From Lachnospiraceae bacterium (GTDB lineage Bacteria; Bacillota; Clostridia; Lachnospirales; Lachnospiraceae): 60,482 nucleotides of DNA. The notes beneath the pieces were generated by a model. That model was not told the origin of the DNA. It worked only from the letters and a program-made list of their open reading frames with translations, and ran no database searches. Numbering within the stretch: the first letter of the stretch is position 1; every line of letters begins with the position of its first letter. The position numbers and the translations under genes were made by a program. The stretch spans positions 1 through 60,482 of the forward strand of contig JAETTM010000019.1 in the NCBI GenBank assembly GCA_021769135.1. The letters run 5' to 3'. Below, in pieces: positions 52,326 to 60,482 of the stretch.

Positions 52326-53663
52326 CTAACGCAAATACCCCCTCACCGCCAAGATACAAAGCCCCGTCTGCATCAGCTGGCTGGCCAGCAGCCCCCAGAG
52401 GTATCCCTGTATACCAAAAACCGGTATGGCAAAAAACACAAAACAAAGCCGGAACATCAAACTGGCCATGCTGAATCCAAAAGTATACCCCGTTTTCCCC
52501 AAACCGTTTAAAATGCTGTTCAACGTGCTGGCAATATACATAAATGGGCAAATGAAGCTAAGGGTGATGATAAAGCTTCCGGCCAGGGAACTATGATAGA
52601 GAAGCTGTCCGGCCAGCCGCCCAAAAGCGAGGAAAAGGGCAGTACAAAGAAAGCCCAGCAGCAGACAGTAACGGATTGATTTTTTCACGGCCTTGCGGAT
52701 GGCCTGATGGTTGCCGTTTGCTTCCGCTTCCGATACGATGGGCAGGAGAAGGACGGAAATGGAATTGGTGATGGCCGAAGGGAAAAGAATCAGGGGCAGG
52801 GCCATTCCCGTAAGCACCCCGTATACGCTCAACGCCTTTGCATTGTCATAGCCGTAGCGCATAAGGCACTGGGGGATATAGATGGCCTCTATGCTTTGAA
52901 GGAAATTAATCAATGTGCGGTTTAAGGAAAGGGGCGCCGCCAGGGACAGCAGATTCTTTGCGCTGTCCCGGACAGCAGAAATCGGCTGCCTGGCTTTGGA
53001 AATAATGTTTTTGGAGGAGCTGACCGAATAAAACCGGTGGTAAATGGCCCCCAGGGATACGAGCATAGAGGCCCCTTCGCCGATGACCAGGCCTACAACG
53101 GCAAAATTAATGGTAGGGCTATACCCCTTTGCCCTATATGTGATATAAATAAGATATACGCTTCCCACCCGGATGATTTGCTCCACCAGCTGGGTGATGG
53201 AAGGAACAGAGGTTTTCCGTATTCCATAGAAATAGCCGTTGATGCAGGAATGGACCGTGGCCATTGGGATGGAAAGGGAGATGATGCGCAAAAGCGGCGC
53301 TGTCCTGGGCTCAAACAGCAATTTGGCGGCGATGATATCGGAAAAAGTATAAATATATGCCGTACAGGCCGCTGACAGCAGCATGGAAATGCCAAAGCCG
53401 GTGAAAAGCGTGTGGAAGGAGGAACGGTAATCCTTCGTAGTTGTTTCGCTGGCTACGAATTTGGATATGGCTGTCTGCATGCCGGATACGGTGATGGAAA
53501 AAGTAAGGGCGAGCACGGGGGAAGTAAGCTGATAGAGCCCCATGCCTTCAGCGCCAAATACGCGGGATAAAAAAATGCGGTAAAAAAAACCGATAAACCG
53601 GCTGGCAAATCCGGTGACGGTAAGGATAATCGTGCCTGTGATGAGAGGGTTTATTTTCTTCAT
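52326..53663 (-). CDS. spoVB: SpoVB-like polysaccharide flippase
   Basis: 445 residues, shorter than Bacillus SpoVB (about 518), with about 12 membrane segments. The N-terminus LITGTIILTVTGFASRFIGFFYRIFLSRVFGAEGMGLYQLTSPVLALTFSITVSGMQTAISKFVA is characteristic; SpoVB is needed for spore cortex synthesis. The shorter length appears to cost the last segments, as the protein stops at ILAVRGYLR without a frame disruption nearby. Divergent from nifS. Confidence 0.87.
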   Translation of the reverse strand: MKKINPLITGTIILTVTGFASRFIGFFYRIFLSRVFGAEGMGLYQLTSPVLALTFSITVSGMQTAISKFVASETTTKDYRSSFHTLFTGFGISMLLSAACTAYIYTFSDIIAAKLLFEPRTAPLLRIISLSIPMATVHSCINGYFYGIRKTSVPSITQLVEQIIRVGSVYLIYITYRAKGYSPTINFAVVGLVIGEGASMLVSLGAIYHRFYSVSSSKNIISKARQPISAVRDSAKNLLSLAAPLSLNRTLINFLQSIEAIYIPQCLMRYGYDNAKALSVYGVLTGMALPLILFPSAITNSISVLLLPIVSEAEANGNHQAIRKAVKKSIRYCLLLGFLCTALFLAFGRLAGQLLYHSSLAGSFIITLSFICPFMYIASTLNSILNGLGKTGYTFGFSMASLMFRLCFVFFAIPVFGIQGYLWGLLASQLMQTGLCILAVRGYLR

Positions 53664-53712
53664 TTATAACCTGAAAGATAAATTTGTTTATAAATATATG
53701 CCATCCCCTTTA

Positions 53713-53741
53713 TTGACAGAACAATGTGGGAGTGGTATAGT
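53713..53741 (+). promoter_or_regulatory. SigmaA-type promoter for the nifS operon
   Basis: TTGACA (53713-53718), a 17-bp spacer and TATAGT (53736-53741) with a TG extension, about 60 bp before nifS. Confidence 0.9.
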
Positions 53742-53800
53742 GAAAACACTTAATTCGTAGTGGTTTACTAGGAATTAAAAAGAAAGGGATGAGTGAAGGA

Positions 53801-54985
53801 ATGAGAGATTTGATATATTTGGACAATGCGGCTACGACAAAGACCGCGCCGGAAGTTGTGGAAGCGATGCTTCCCTACTTTACGGAAAACTATGGAAACC
53901 CCAGCAGCATCTATTCCCTCGGTTCGGCGGCCAAAAAGGCCGTGATGGAATCCAGGGAGTATATCGCGTCCACCATAGGGGCAAAAAACAACGAAATCTA
54001 TTTTACCGGGGGCGGCTCCGAAGCCGACAACTGGGCGCTGATTGCAACGGCTGAGGCTTATGCTTCCAGGGGAAGGCATATTATTACTTCCAAAATAGAG
54101 CACCATGCCATTCTCCATACCTGTGAATATCTGGAGTCAAAGGGCTATGAAATTACGTATATTGACGTGGATGAAAACGGGATTGTCAAGCTGGATGATT
54201 TGAAAGCGGCCATCCGTCAGGATACCATACTGATTTCCATTATGTTCGCGAACAATGAAATAGGAACGATTCAGCCGATGAAGGAAATCGGCAAAATAGC
54301 AAAGGAGCACGATGTCCTGCTCCATACGGATGCGGTGCAGGCCTATGCCCATTTGCCCATCGATGTGGATGAAATGAATATCGATATGCTCAGCGCCAGC
54401 GGACACAAGTTCCAGGGGCCGAAAGGAATCGGCTTCCTTTATATCCGCACCGGCATTAAAATCCGCTCTTTCCTCCATGGAGGACAGCAGGAGAGGGGCC
54501 GAAGGGCGGGAACGGAAAATGTGCCGGGCATTGTGGGAATGGGAAAAGCCGCACAGCTGGCCTTTTCCCATCTGGAAGAAAGGGAAGAAAAGGAAAAGGA
54601 GCTGCGGGATTACCTGATTAAAAAAATCGGGGAGGAAATCCCTTATTGCAGATTGAATGGGGACAGAGAGAAGCGGCTTTCCAACAATGTAAATTACAGC
54701 TTCCGGTTTATCGAAGGGGAATCCTTGCTGATAATGCTGGACCGGAAGGGAATCTGCGGCTCCAGCGGCTCCGCATGCACTTCCGGCTCTTTGGACCCTT
54801 CCCATGTCCTTTTAGCCATCGGGCTTCCCCATGAGATTGCCCATGGCTCCCTGCGGCTTACCGTGAATTGGGAAAACACATTGGAAGAAATGGACAGGAC
54901 TGTGGAGACGATTAAGGAAATTGTGGAAAGGCTGCGCGCCATGTCTCCTTTGTATGAAGATTATATAGCGAGAAAGGGGCAATAG
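53801..54985 (+). CDS. nifS: Cysteine desulfurase (NifS-like)
   Basis: 394 residues. Takes sulfur from cysteine, giving alanine and a protein persulfide. IYLDNAATTKTAPEVVEAMLPYF, HHAILHTCEYLE, the PLP Lys203 in ASGHKFQGPKG and the sulfur-carrying Cys326 in GSSGSACTSGS are present. The start is uncertain between 53789 and 53801. nifU, a DNA glycosylase gene and mnmA follow, so the sulfur can go to Fe-S clusters and tRNA thiolation. Confidence 0.95.
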   Translation: MRDLIYLDNAATTKTAPEVVEAMLPYFTENYGNPSSIYSLGSAAKKAVMESREYIASTIGAKNNEIYFTGGGSEADNWALIATAEAYASRGRHIITSKIEHHAILHTCEYLESKGYEITYIDVDENGIVKLDDLKAAIRQDTILISIMFANNEIGTIQPMKEIGKIAKEHDVLLHTDAVQAYAHLPIDVDEMNIDMLSASGHKFQGPKGIGFLYIRTGIKIRSFLHGGQQERGRRAGTENVPGIVGMGKAAQLAFSHLEEREEKEKELRDYLIKKIGEEIPYCRLNGDREKRLSNNVNYSFRFIEGESLLIMLDRKGICGSSGSACTSGSLDPSHVLLAIGLPHEIAHGSLRLTVNWENTLEEMDRTVETIKEIVERLRAMSPLYEDYIARKGQ

Positions 54986-54994
54986 TTTAAGATT

Positions 54995-55435
54995 ATGTAT
55001 AGTGAAAAGGTAATGGACCATTTTGAAAATCCAAGGAATGTGGGCGAAATCGAAAATGCCAGCGGCGTAGGAACGGTGGGAAATGCAAAATGCGGCGATA
55101 TTATGCGCATCTATCTGGATATTGACGATAACGGGATAATCCAGGACTGCAAATTTAAAACTTTCGGGTGCGGCGCCGCCGTGGCCACCAGCAGCATGGC
55201 TACGGAGCTGGTGAAAGGGAAGAGCATACAGGATGCCATGAAGGTAACGAACAAGGCGGTGATGGAAGCCCTGGACGGGCTCCCGCCGGTGAAAGTGCAC
55301 TGCTCCCTGTTGGCCGAAGAGGCAATCCATGCGGCGTTGTGGGATTATGCGGAAAAGCATGGGATAAAAATAGAAGGGCTGGAAAAGCCGAAATCGGATA
55401 TTCATGAAGGGGAAGAGGAAAAGGAAGAGTATTGA
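54995..55435 (+). CDS. nifU: Fe-S cluster scaffold NifU/IscU-like
   Basis: 146 residues. Assembles [2Fe-2S] clusters with the desulfurase. Three scaffold cysteines are in NAKCGD (Cys33), FGCGAA (Cys59) and VHCSLLAE (Cys103). An acidic tail (EGEEEKEEY) ends the protein. It starts 9 bp after nifS. Confidence 0.95.
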   Translation: MYSEKVMDHFENPRNVGEIENASGVGTVGNAKCGDIMRIYLDIDDNGIIQDCKFKTFGCGAAVATSSMATELVKGKSIQDAMKVTNKAVMEALDGLPPVKVHCSLLAEEAIHAALWDYAEKHGIKIEGLEKPKSDIHEGEEEKEEY

Positions 55436-55437
55436 CT

Positions 55438-55917
55438 ATGCGCGTGACACATACTTTCGAACCGGTGTATAACAGCAATTCCAGGCTGTTGATTTTAGGA
55501 ACCTTTCCCTCGGTAAAATCCAGGGAAAATGATTTTTACTACGGACATCCCCAGAACCGGTTCTGGAAAGTGCTGGCGGCTATTACAAAAGAGGAAGTGC
55601 CGGTTTCCATAGAGGGGAAAAAGGGGATGCTGCTAAAGCATGGCATCGCCATATGGGATGTGATTTTTTCCTGCGATATCGAAGGCTCCAGCGACAGTTC
55701 CATAAAAAATGTAGTGCCCAATGACGTGGCAGGGCTGCTTGGCAAAACGAATATAACAAAAATTTATGGAAACGGTGAGACGGCATGCCGGCTATACGAT
55801 AAGTTCTGCAGGGAAAAGACGGGGGCGGAAATCATCAAACTGCCTTCCACCAGCCCTGCCAATGCGGCATTTTCGCTGGAACGGCTGATAGAGCGCTGGG
55901 AAATACTGAAGACGTAA
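55438..55917 (+). CDS. DNA-deoxyinosine glycosylase (uracil-DNA glycosylase superfamily)
   Basis: 159 residues. Removes hypoxanthine (deaminated adenine) from DNA. LLILGTFPSVKSRENDFYYGHPQNRFWKVLAAI, with the N-R-F-W block, and the end IKLPSTSPANAAFSLERLIERWEIL match the family 6 HDG group. The ATG at 55438 lies just past the nifU stop; a TTG at 55432 overlaps it. The neighbours are about sulfur, so the operon link looks incidental. Confidence 0.88.
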   Translation: MRVTHTFEPVYNSNSRLLILGTFPSVKSRENDFYYGHPQNRFWKVLAAITKEEVPVSIEGKKGMLLKHGIAIWDVIFSCDIEGSSDSSIKNVVPNDVAGLLGKTNITKIYGNGETACRLYDKFCREKTGAEIIKLPSTSPANAAFSLERLIERWEILKT

Positions 55918-55939
55918 AATGGTAAGGATGGAAAACCGG

Positions 55940-57016
55940 ATGAAAAAAAAAGTGGTAGTGGGCATGTCGGGCGGCGTAGATTCTTCCGTGGCCGCTTATT
56001 TGTTGAAGGAGCAAGGCTATGAAGTCATCGGCGTAACGATGCAGATATGGCAGGATGAACAGGAACTGGAAAAGGAAGAAAACGGAGGATGCTGCGGGCT
56101 GTCCGCGGTGGAGGATGCCAGGAGGGTGGCCCAGTATTTGCAAATTCCTTATTACGTGATGAACTTTAAGGAGGAATTCAGGGAAAAGGTGATGAACTAC
56201 TTTGTGGAAGAATATCTCCATGGAAGGACGCCCAATCCCTGTATCGCATGTAACCGTTATGTAAAATGGGAGTCTCTGCTGCAAAGGAGCATAGCCATCG
56301 GGGCGGATTATATCGCCACAGGACATTATGCGCGCATCAGGCAGCTTCCGGGCGGCCGGTATGCCATTTGCAAATCGGCCACGGACCAAAAGGACCAGAC
56401 TTATGCCCTTTATAATTTAACCCAATATCAGCTGGCCCATACGCTGATGCCGGTGGGCGAATACAGGAAGGAAGAAATCCGGGGGCTGGCGGAGCGGGCA
56501 GGGCTGCCTGTGGCGCAGAAACCGGACAGCCAGGAAATATGTTTTATCCCGGATAACGATTATGCCGGGTTCATCGACAGGGAGGCCGGGGAACGGGCGC
56601 CAGGGCCGGGGGATTTCGTCACCTCTTCCGGGGAAATACTGGGGCGCCATAAGGGGATTACCCATTATACGGTAGGCCAGAGAAAAGGGCTGCAGCTTTC
56701 CATGGGGCATCCTGTATTTGTGACCCGTATCTGTCCGGATACAAATGAGGTGGTCATAGGGGAAGGGGAAGATGTATTTTCCGATGAACTTTTCTGTGAC
56801 CGAATCAATTATATGGGCATGGAGGATTTGCAGGGAACCAAAAGGGTGTTGGCCAAAATCCGGTATGGACATAAAGGGGCTTACGGAGCGATTGAGAAAG
56901 TGGGGGAAGACAGGATAAGATGCCGCTTTGAGGAACCTGTGAGAGCTGTGACGCCGGGGCAGGCGGTGGTATTTTATGAAAATGAGTGCGTGCTGGGCGG
57001 AGGAACGATTTTGTGA
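55940..57016 (+). CDS. mnmA: tRNA 2-thiouridylase MnmA
   Basis: 358 residues. Adds sulfur to U34 of Lys, Glu and Gln tRNAs using persulfide from a desulfurase. The PP-loop SGGVDSS is at residues 10-16, the first cysteine in NPCIACN (Cys101) and the second in SQEICFIPD (near 200). Several in-frame starts are possible (55919, 55928, 55940); 55940 matches the family start MKKKVVVGMSGGVDS. The shared operon with nifS supports a direct sulfur handover. Confidence 0.95.
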   Translation: MKKKVVVGMSGGVDSSVAAYLLKEQGYEVIGVTMQIWQDEQELEKEENGGCCGLSAVEDARRVAQYLQIPYYVMNFKEEFREKVMNYFVEEYLHGRTPNPCIACNRYVKWESLLQRSIAIGADYIATGHYARIRQLPGGRYAICKSATDQKDQTYALYNLTQYQLAHTLMPVGEYRKEEIRGLAERAGLPVAQKPDSQEICFIPDNDYAGFIDREAGERAPGPGDFVTSSGEILGRHKGITHYTVGQRKGLQLSMGHPVFVTRICPDTNEVVIGEGEDVFSDELFCDRINYMGMEDLQGTKRVLAKIRYGHKGAYGAIEKVGEDRIRCRFEEPVRAVTPGQAVVFYENECVLGGGTIL

Positions 57017-57086
57017 AAGCGGGAGCTGCAAGTACATTTTGGCAGTCTGCCTGGCCGAAACGATTCGTCGATGGGAGGAAACGGCT

Positions 57087-57905
57087 ATGCCGATATTAGC
57101 GGATTATCATCTACATTCTTCTTTTTCAGGGGATTCGGACACGCCTATGGAAAAGATGATAGAAAAAGGGATTGCCATGGGAATGGAAACCATGTGCTTT
57201 ACGGAGCATATGGATATGGATTATCCCTATAGCAAGGCGGAGGAAGAGGGGCTTTTTGAGCTGGACACCGAGTCTTACGCGAATGGCTTTGAGCGCTGTA
57301 AGGAGAAGTATGGGGGGCGGATTCGATTACATTTCGGGATAGAGCTGGGCATTCAGCCCCATTTGGCGCGGGCATTGGAAGCTTATGCCGGAAAGTATCA
57401 GTTTGAATTTGTGATTGCTTCTTCCCATATATGCAACGGAAAAGACCCTTATTATGCGGATTTTTATAAAGGGCGGACGCAGGAAGAGGCATACAGGGAA
57501 TATTTTCAGTCAATTTTGGACAATTTAAAAGTATTCCATGATTTTGATGTATATGGGCACTTGGATTATGTGGTGCGCTATGGGCCAGGGAAAGACAGGG
57601 ATTATTCCTATGATAGATACAAAGATATCCTGGATCAAATCCTGTACCGGCTGGTGGAGGGCGGGAAAGGGCTCGAAGTGAATACGGGAGCGGTGCCGCA
57701 CGGATTAAGGGAGCTGAACCCTTGTACGGATATCATAAAACGCTACCGCAATCTTGGGGGAGATATTGTAACGGTGGGCTCCGATGCCCATGCGCCGGAA
57801 CGCATTGGGGAAGGGTTTGAACGGGCGGCGGATATTTTAAAATCCTGCGGATACAAATATTATACAGTTTTTGCGGAACGCAAGCCGGAGTTTATAAAAC
57901 TCTAA
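57087..57905 (+). CDS. PHP-domain histidinol-phosphatase (HisJ family)
   Basis: 272 residues. The metal-binding PHP motifs are DYHLHSSFSGD (His8, His10), TEHMD, HFGIELG, SSHICNG, YGHLDYVVRYG and VTVGSDAHAPERIGEGF. HisJ removes phosphate from L-histidinol phosphate, but no other his gene is near, so the substrate is uncertain. GGGAGGAAACGGCT precedes the ATG at 57087. Confidence 0.87.
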   Translation: MPILADYHLHSSFSGDSDTPMEKMIEKGIAMGMETMCFTEHMDMDYPYSKAEEEGLFELDTESYANGFERCKEKYGGRIRLHFGIELGIQPHLARALEAYAGKYQFEFVIASSHICNGKDPYYADFYKGRTQEEAYREYFQSILDNLKVFHDFDVYGHLDYVVRYGPGKDRDYSYDRYKDILDQILYRLVEGGKGLEVNTGAVPHGLRELNPCTDIIKRYRNLGGDIVTVGSDAHAPERIGEGFERAADILKSCGYKYYTVFAERKPEFIKL

Positions 57906-58045
57906 GCCCCCCCCTGGGATAGGCAGCGAAATCCACGAGTGGAATGGCGGCAAACCGTTTCATGGGCAGAATGGCTGCAAAATTGCTGCAATTGTAAAGA
58001 ATTTATAAAATAACCGGCGGATAATAAATATTTTTGAATTACATC

Positions 58046-58074
58046 TTGAATTTTTTGGACAAATTAGGTAAAAT
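58046..58074 (+). promoter_or_regulatory. SigmaA-type promoter for gapA
   Basis: TTGAAT (58046-58051), a 17-bp spacer and TAAAAT (58069-58074), about 85 bp before gapA. Confidence 0.65.
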
Positions 58075-58159
58075 ATCCCTAATGATAAAATTTTGACAAT
58101 CGTTTATGAATGATTGGCAAAATGATATAAACAAATTTATTTTCTAGGAGGAAACTAAA

Positions 58160-59161
58160 ATGGCAGTAAGAGTAGCAATTAATGGTTTCGGCCGTATCGG
58201 TCGTCTTGCTTTCAGACAGATGTTTGGGGCAGAAGGATACGAAGTAGTAGCAATCAACGATTTGACAAGCCCTAAGATGTTGGCGCATTTGCTGAAGTAT
58301 GATTCTTCACAGGGAAAATATGCTAAAGCTGACACGGTAGAGGCAGGCGAGGATTCTATCACAGTTGACGGAAAGACTATTACAATCTACAAAGAAGCAG
58401 ATGCTAACAAACTTCCTTGGGGAGAATTGAAAGTAGATGTTGTTCTCGAATGTACAGGTTTCTATACATCCAAAGATAAAGCACAGGCTCATATCAATGC
58501 AGGCGCTCGTAAGGTTGTTATTTCCGCACCTGCTGGAAATGATCTTCCTACCATCGTTTTCAACGTTAACCATGAGACATTGAAACCGGAAGATACGATT
58601 ATTTCCGCTGCATCCTGTACAACAAACTGCCTGGCTCCTATGGCAAAAGCGCTGAATGACCTGGCTGGAATCAAATCCGGTATCATGAGCACAATCCATG
58701 CTTACACAGGCGACCAGATGATTCTTGACGGACCTCAGAGAAAAGGCGATTTGAGAAGAAGCCGTGCAGGCGCTATCAATATCGTTCCTAACTCCACAGG
58801 CGCTGCAAAAGCTATCGGCCTTGTAATCCCTGAACTGAACGGCAAATTAATCGGTTCCGCTCAGCGTGTTCCTACGCCGACAGGTTCTACCACTATCTTA
58901 GTTGCAACAGTTGAGAAATCCGTAACAAAAGAAGAAATCAACGCAGCTATGAAAGCAGCAGCTACAGAGTCCTTCGGTTACAATGAAGACGAAATCGTTT
59001 CCTCTGATATCGTAGGAAGCACCTATGGTTCTATCTTCGATGCTACACAGACCATGGTTGGCGCTGATAACCTCGTTCAGGTAGTTTCCTGGTATGACAA
59101 TGAGAACTCCTATACGAGCCAGATGGTAAGAACAATCAAATACTTCTCCGAGTTAGCATAA
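58160..59161 (+). CDS. gapA: Glyceraldehyde-3-phosphate dehydrogenase
   Basis: 333 residues. NAD-dependent glycolytic enzyme. [12 protein letters not shown] starts the nucleotide fold, the catalytic Cys153 is in [12 protein letters not shown], the paired His in TIHAYTGDQ, and the C-terminus ends [19 protein letters not shown]. Asp33 after VAIN is in place for NAD preference. TAGGAGGAAAC precedes the ATG. Codon use leans to GCT, GTT, ATC and AAC, unlike the GGG/GCG-richer neighbours, as expected for a strongly expressed gene. pgk follows. Confidence 0.98.
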   Translation: MAVRVAINGFGRIGRLAFRQMFGAEGYEVVAINDLTSPKMLAHLLKYDSSQGKYAKADTVEAGEDSITVDGKTITIYKEADANKLPWGELKVDVVLECTGFYTSKDKAQAHINAGARKVVISAPAGNDLPTIVFNVNHETLKPEDTIISAASCTTNCLAPMAKALNDLAGIKSGIMSTIHAYTGDQMILDGPQRKGDLRRSRAGAINIVPNSTGAAKAIGLVIPELNGKLIGSAQRVPTPTGSTTILVATVEKSVTKEEINAAMKAAATESFGYNEDEIVSSDIVGSTYGSIFDATQTMVGADNLVQVVSWYDNENSYTSQMVRTIKYFSELA

Positions 59162-59244
59162 TGAAGGAAGGATTGTTCTCGAACAATCAAATACTTCTCC
59201 GAATTAGCATAATAAGAGAAGGATTGTTCTCTAACAATCAAATA
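59131..59244 (+). repeat. 51-bp tandem duplication of the gapA 3' end
   Basis: The last 31 bp of gapA plus 20 bp after it (59131-59181) are repeated at 59182-59232, and a third partial copy starts at 59233. Units begin AACAATCAAATACTTCTCCG. Each junction forms a GATTGTT-CTCG/CTCT-AACAATC hairpin. Confidence 0.88.
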
Positions 59245-59266
59245 TGTTGTATGTAATAAGACCTAT

Positions 59267-59295
59267 AAGGGTCCGGTCATATGGGCCGGACCTTT
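59267..59295 (+). terminator. Hairpin in the gapA-pgk gap
   Basis: GGTCCGG (59270-59276) pairs with CCGGACC (59286-59292), then TTT and ATG. The weak T run suggests partial termination or mRNA processing between gapA and pgk. Confidence 0.6.
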
Positions 59296-59337
59296 ATGTA
59301 TGTTTGCTTTATGAAAATTAATATGGAGGCGATTATC

Positions 59338-60482
59338 ATGGGATTAAATAAAAAATCGGTAGATGATATCAACGTAAAGGGCAAGCGCGTCCTGGTAAGG
59401 TGCGATTTTAACGTGCCGTTGAAGAATGGCGAAATTACAGATGAGACACGTATTGTGGCAGCTCTCCCTACTATCCAGAAGCTGCTTAAGGATGGCGGCA
59501 AAGTAATTCTCTGCTCCCATCTGGGCAAAGTGAAAAACGGTCCCAACGAAGGCGAATCCTTAGCGCCGGTGGCTAAGAGGCTGTCCGAGAAATTGGGAAA
59601 AGAAGTAAATTTCGTAGCGGATTACAACGTAACGGGCGAAGCAGCTACCGCAGCGGTAGAGGCGATGAAGGAAGGGGATGTTGTCCTTCTTCAGAATACA
59701 CGTTTCCGCGGCAAGGAAGAAACGAAGAACGGCGAAGAATTCAGCAAAGAGCTGGCTGATTTGGCGGATGTATATGTATGCGACGCGTTTGGTTCTTCCC
59801 ATAGGGCCCATGCATCGGTAGCGGGGGTAACGGAATGTGTACGCGCTAAAGGCGGGGAATGCGCCGTTGGTTATTTGATGCAGAAAGAGATTGATTTCCT
59901 TGGGAATGCGGTAGAAAATCCGGTAAGGCCTTTCGTGGCAATCCTTGGCGGGGCAAAGGTTGCGGACAAACTGAATGTTATCAATAACCTTCTGGAAAAA
60001 TGCGATACGCTGATTATCGGCGGCGGTATGGCGTTTACTTTCCTTAAGGCAAAAGGATATGAAATCGGCAATTCCTTAGTGGATGATGAAAAAATTGACT
60101 ATTGTAAAGAAATGATGGATAAAGCGGAGAAGCTTGGCAAAAAGCTGCTTCTTCCCATCGATACCACAATTGCGGCAGGCTTCCCGAACCCTATCGATGC
60201 GGAAATCGAAGTGTCCGTTGTGGATGCCGACAAGATTCCGGCCGATATGGAAGGCCTTGATATCGGCGATAAGACCGCAGAACTTTATGCGGATGCGGTG
60301 AAATCCGCCAAGACGGTTGTATGGAACGGGCCTATGGGCGTATTCGAAAACCCGATTCTTGCAAAAGGTACGATTGCAGTGGCAAAAGCTTTGGCTGAAA
60401 CCGATGCAACCACGATTATCGGCGGCGGAGACAGCGCGGCAGCTGTAAACCAGCTCGGATTTGCGGACAAAATGTCCCATAT
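59338..60482 (+). CDS. pgk: Phosphoglycerate kinase (3'-truncated by window edge)
   Basis: The frame is open from ATG 59338 (behind GGAGGCGATTATC) to the last base, giving 381 of about 400 residues. It makes ATP and 3-phosphoglycerate from 1,3-bisphosphoglycerate. [61 protein letters not shown] and [10 protein letters not shown] are the family blocks. The substrate loop usually read HLGRP is HLGKVKNG here, with Lys in place of the phosphoglycerate-binding Arg. The end lies outside the window. Confidence 0.97.
   Translation, partial: MGLNKKSVDDINVKGKRVLVRCDFNVPLKNGEITDETRIVAALPTIQKLLKDGGKVILCSHLGKVKNGPNEGESLAPVAKRLSEKLGKEVNFVADYNVTGEAATAAVEAMKEGDVVLLQNTRFRGKEETKNGEEFSKELADLADVYVCDAFGSSHRAHASVAGVTECVRAKGGECAVGYLMQKEIDFLGNAVENPVRPFVAILGGAKVADKLNVINNLLEKCDTLIIGGGMAFTFLKAKGYEIGNSLVDDEKIDYCKEMMDKAEKLGKKLLLPIDTTIAAGFPNPIDAEIEVSVVDADKIPADMEGLDIGDKTAELYADAVKSAKTVVWNGPMGVFENPILAKGTIAVAKALAETDATTIIGGGDSAAAVNQLGFADKMSH

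Overview
This 60.5 kb window reads as the chromosome of a low-to-moderate-GC, spore-lineage member of the Clostridia, most likely Lachnospiraceae. That placement is inferred from gene content and order: spoIIIAA-AH, asp23-nusB, xseAB-ispA-dxs-tlyA-nadK-argR-recN-spoIVB-spo0A, yicC-remA-gmk-rpoZ and rimO-pgsA-cinA-recA-recX-rny are classic Firmicute neighbourhoods. No phage, transposase, CRISPR array, tRNA or rRNA was seen. Most genes are on the + strand.

Layout. 1-7.4 kb: the end of a Na/Pi cotransporter gene, a 360-bp inverted repeat, an SH3-NlpC/P60 hydrolase, rpsO-pnp, a GT-C-like membrane protein split by a G9 tract, and a small glycyl-radical protein on the minus strand. 7.5-12.8 kb: the complete eight-gene spoIIIA operon. 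12.8-27.5 kb: a structured intergenic region before prfC, a transglutaminase-like lipoprotein, asp23-nusB, then the housekeeping/sporulation run ending in spoIVB and a Spo0A that lacks most of its receiver domain. 27.6-36.1 kb: glgA, a flippase, a double-NUDIX protein, mntP behind a yybP-ykoY manganese riboswitch, two small CotF-like coat proteins, a GNAT protein and rqcH. 36.3-47.1 kb: yicC-remA-gmk-rpoZ-rimO-pgsA-cinA, a DUF3298-type membrane protein, LexA-controlled recA-recX, and rny. 47.3-60.5 kb: an aminotransferase, an ADP-ribose pyrophosphatase, spoIIM, DAHP synthase, a membrane XRE regulator, spoVB, the nifS-nifU-glycosylase-mnmA sulfur/tRNA group, a PHP phosphatase, gapA and the start of pgk.

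Most notable is a recurring RNA element. Five unlinked genes (asp23, two coat-like genes, the ADP-ribose pyrophosphatase and the XRE regulator) are preceded by a sequence that folds as an H-type pseudoknot. Stem 1 is 9-12 bp; its loop is always 13 nt and carries a 7-nt strand that pairs with a segment immediately upstream of the Shine-Dalgarno (AGAAAYGRGG). Stem 2 shows compensatory changes (GCGCGGC/GCCGCGC, GCGCTGC/GCAGCGC, GCGCAGC/GCTGCGC). I do not recognise it as a named family. It looks like either a translation-controlling RNA or a dispersed repeat that supplies ribosome-binding sites.

Other points of interest are the receiver-less Spo0A, the G9 tract inside the membrane-protein gene, the nested palindrome with twin extended -10 promoters before prfC, and a 51-bp tandem duplication of the gapA 3' end.
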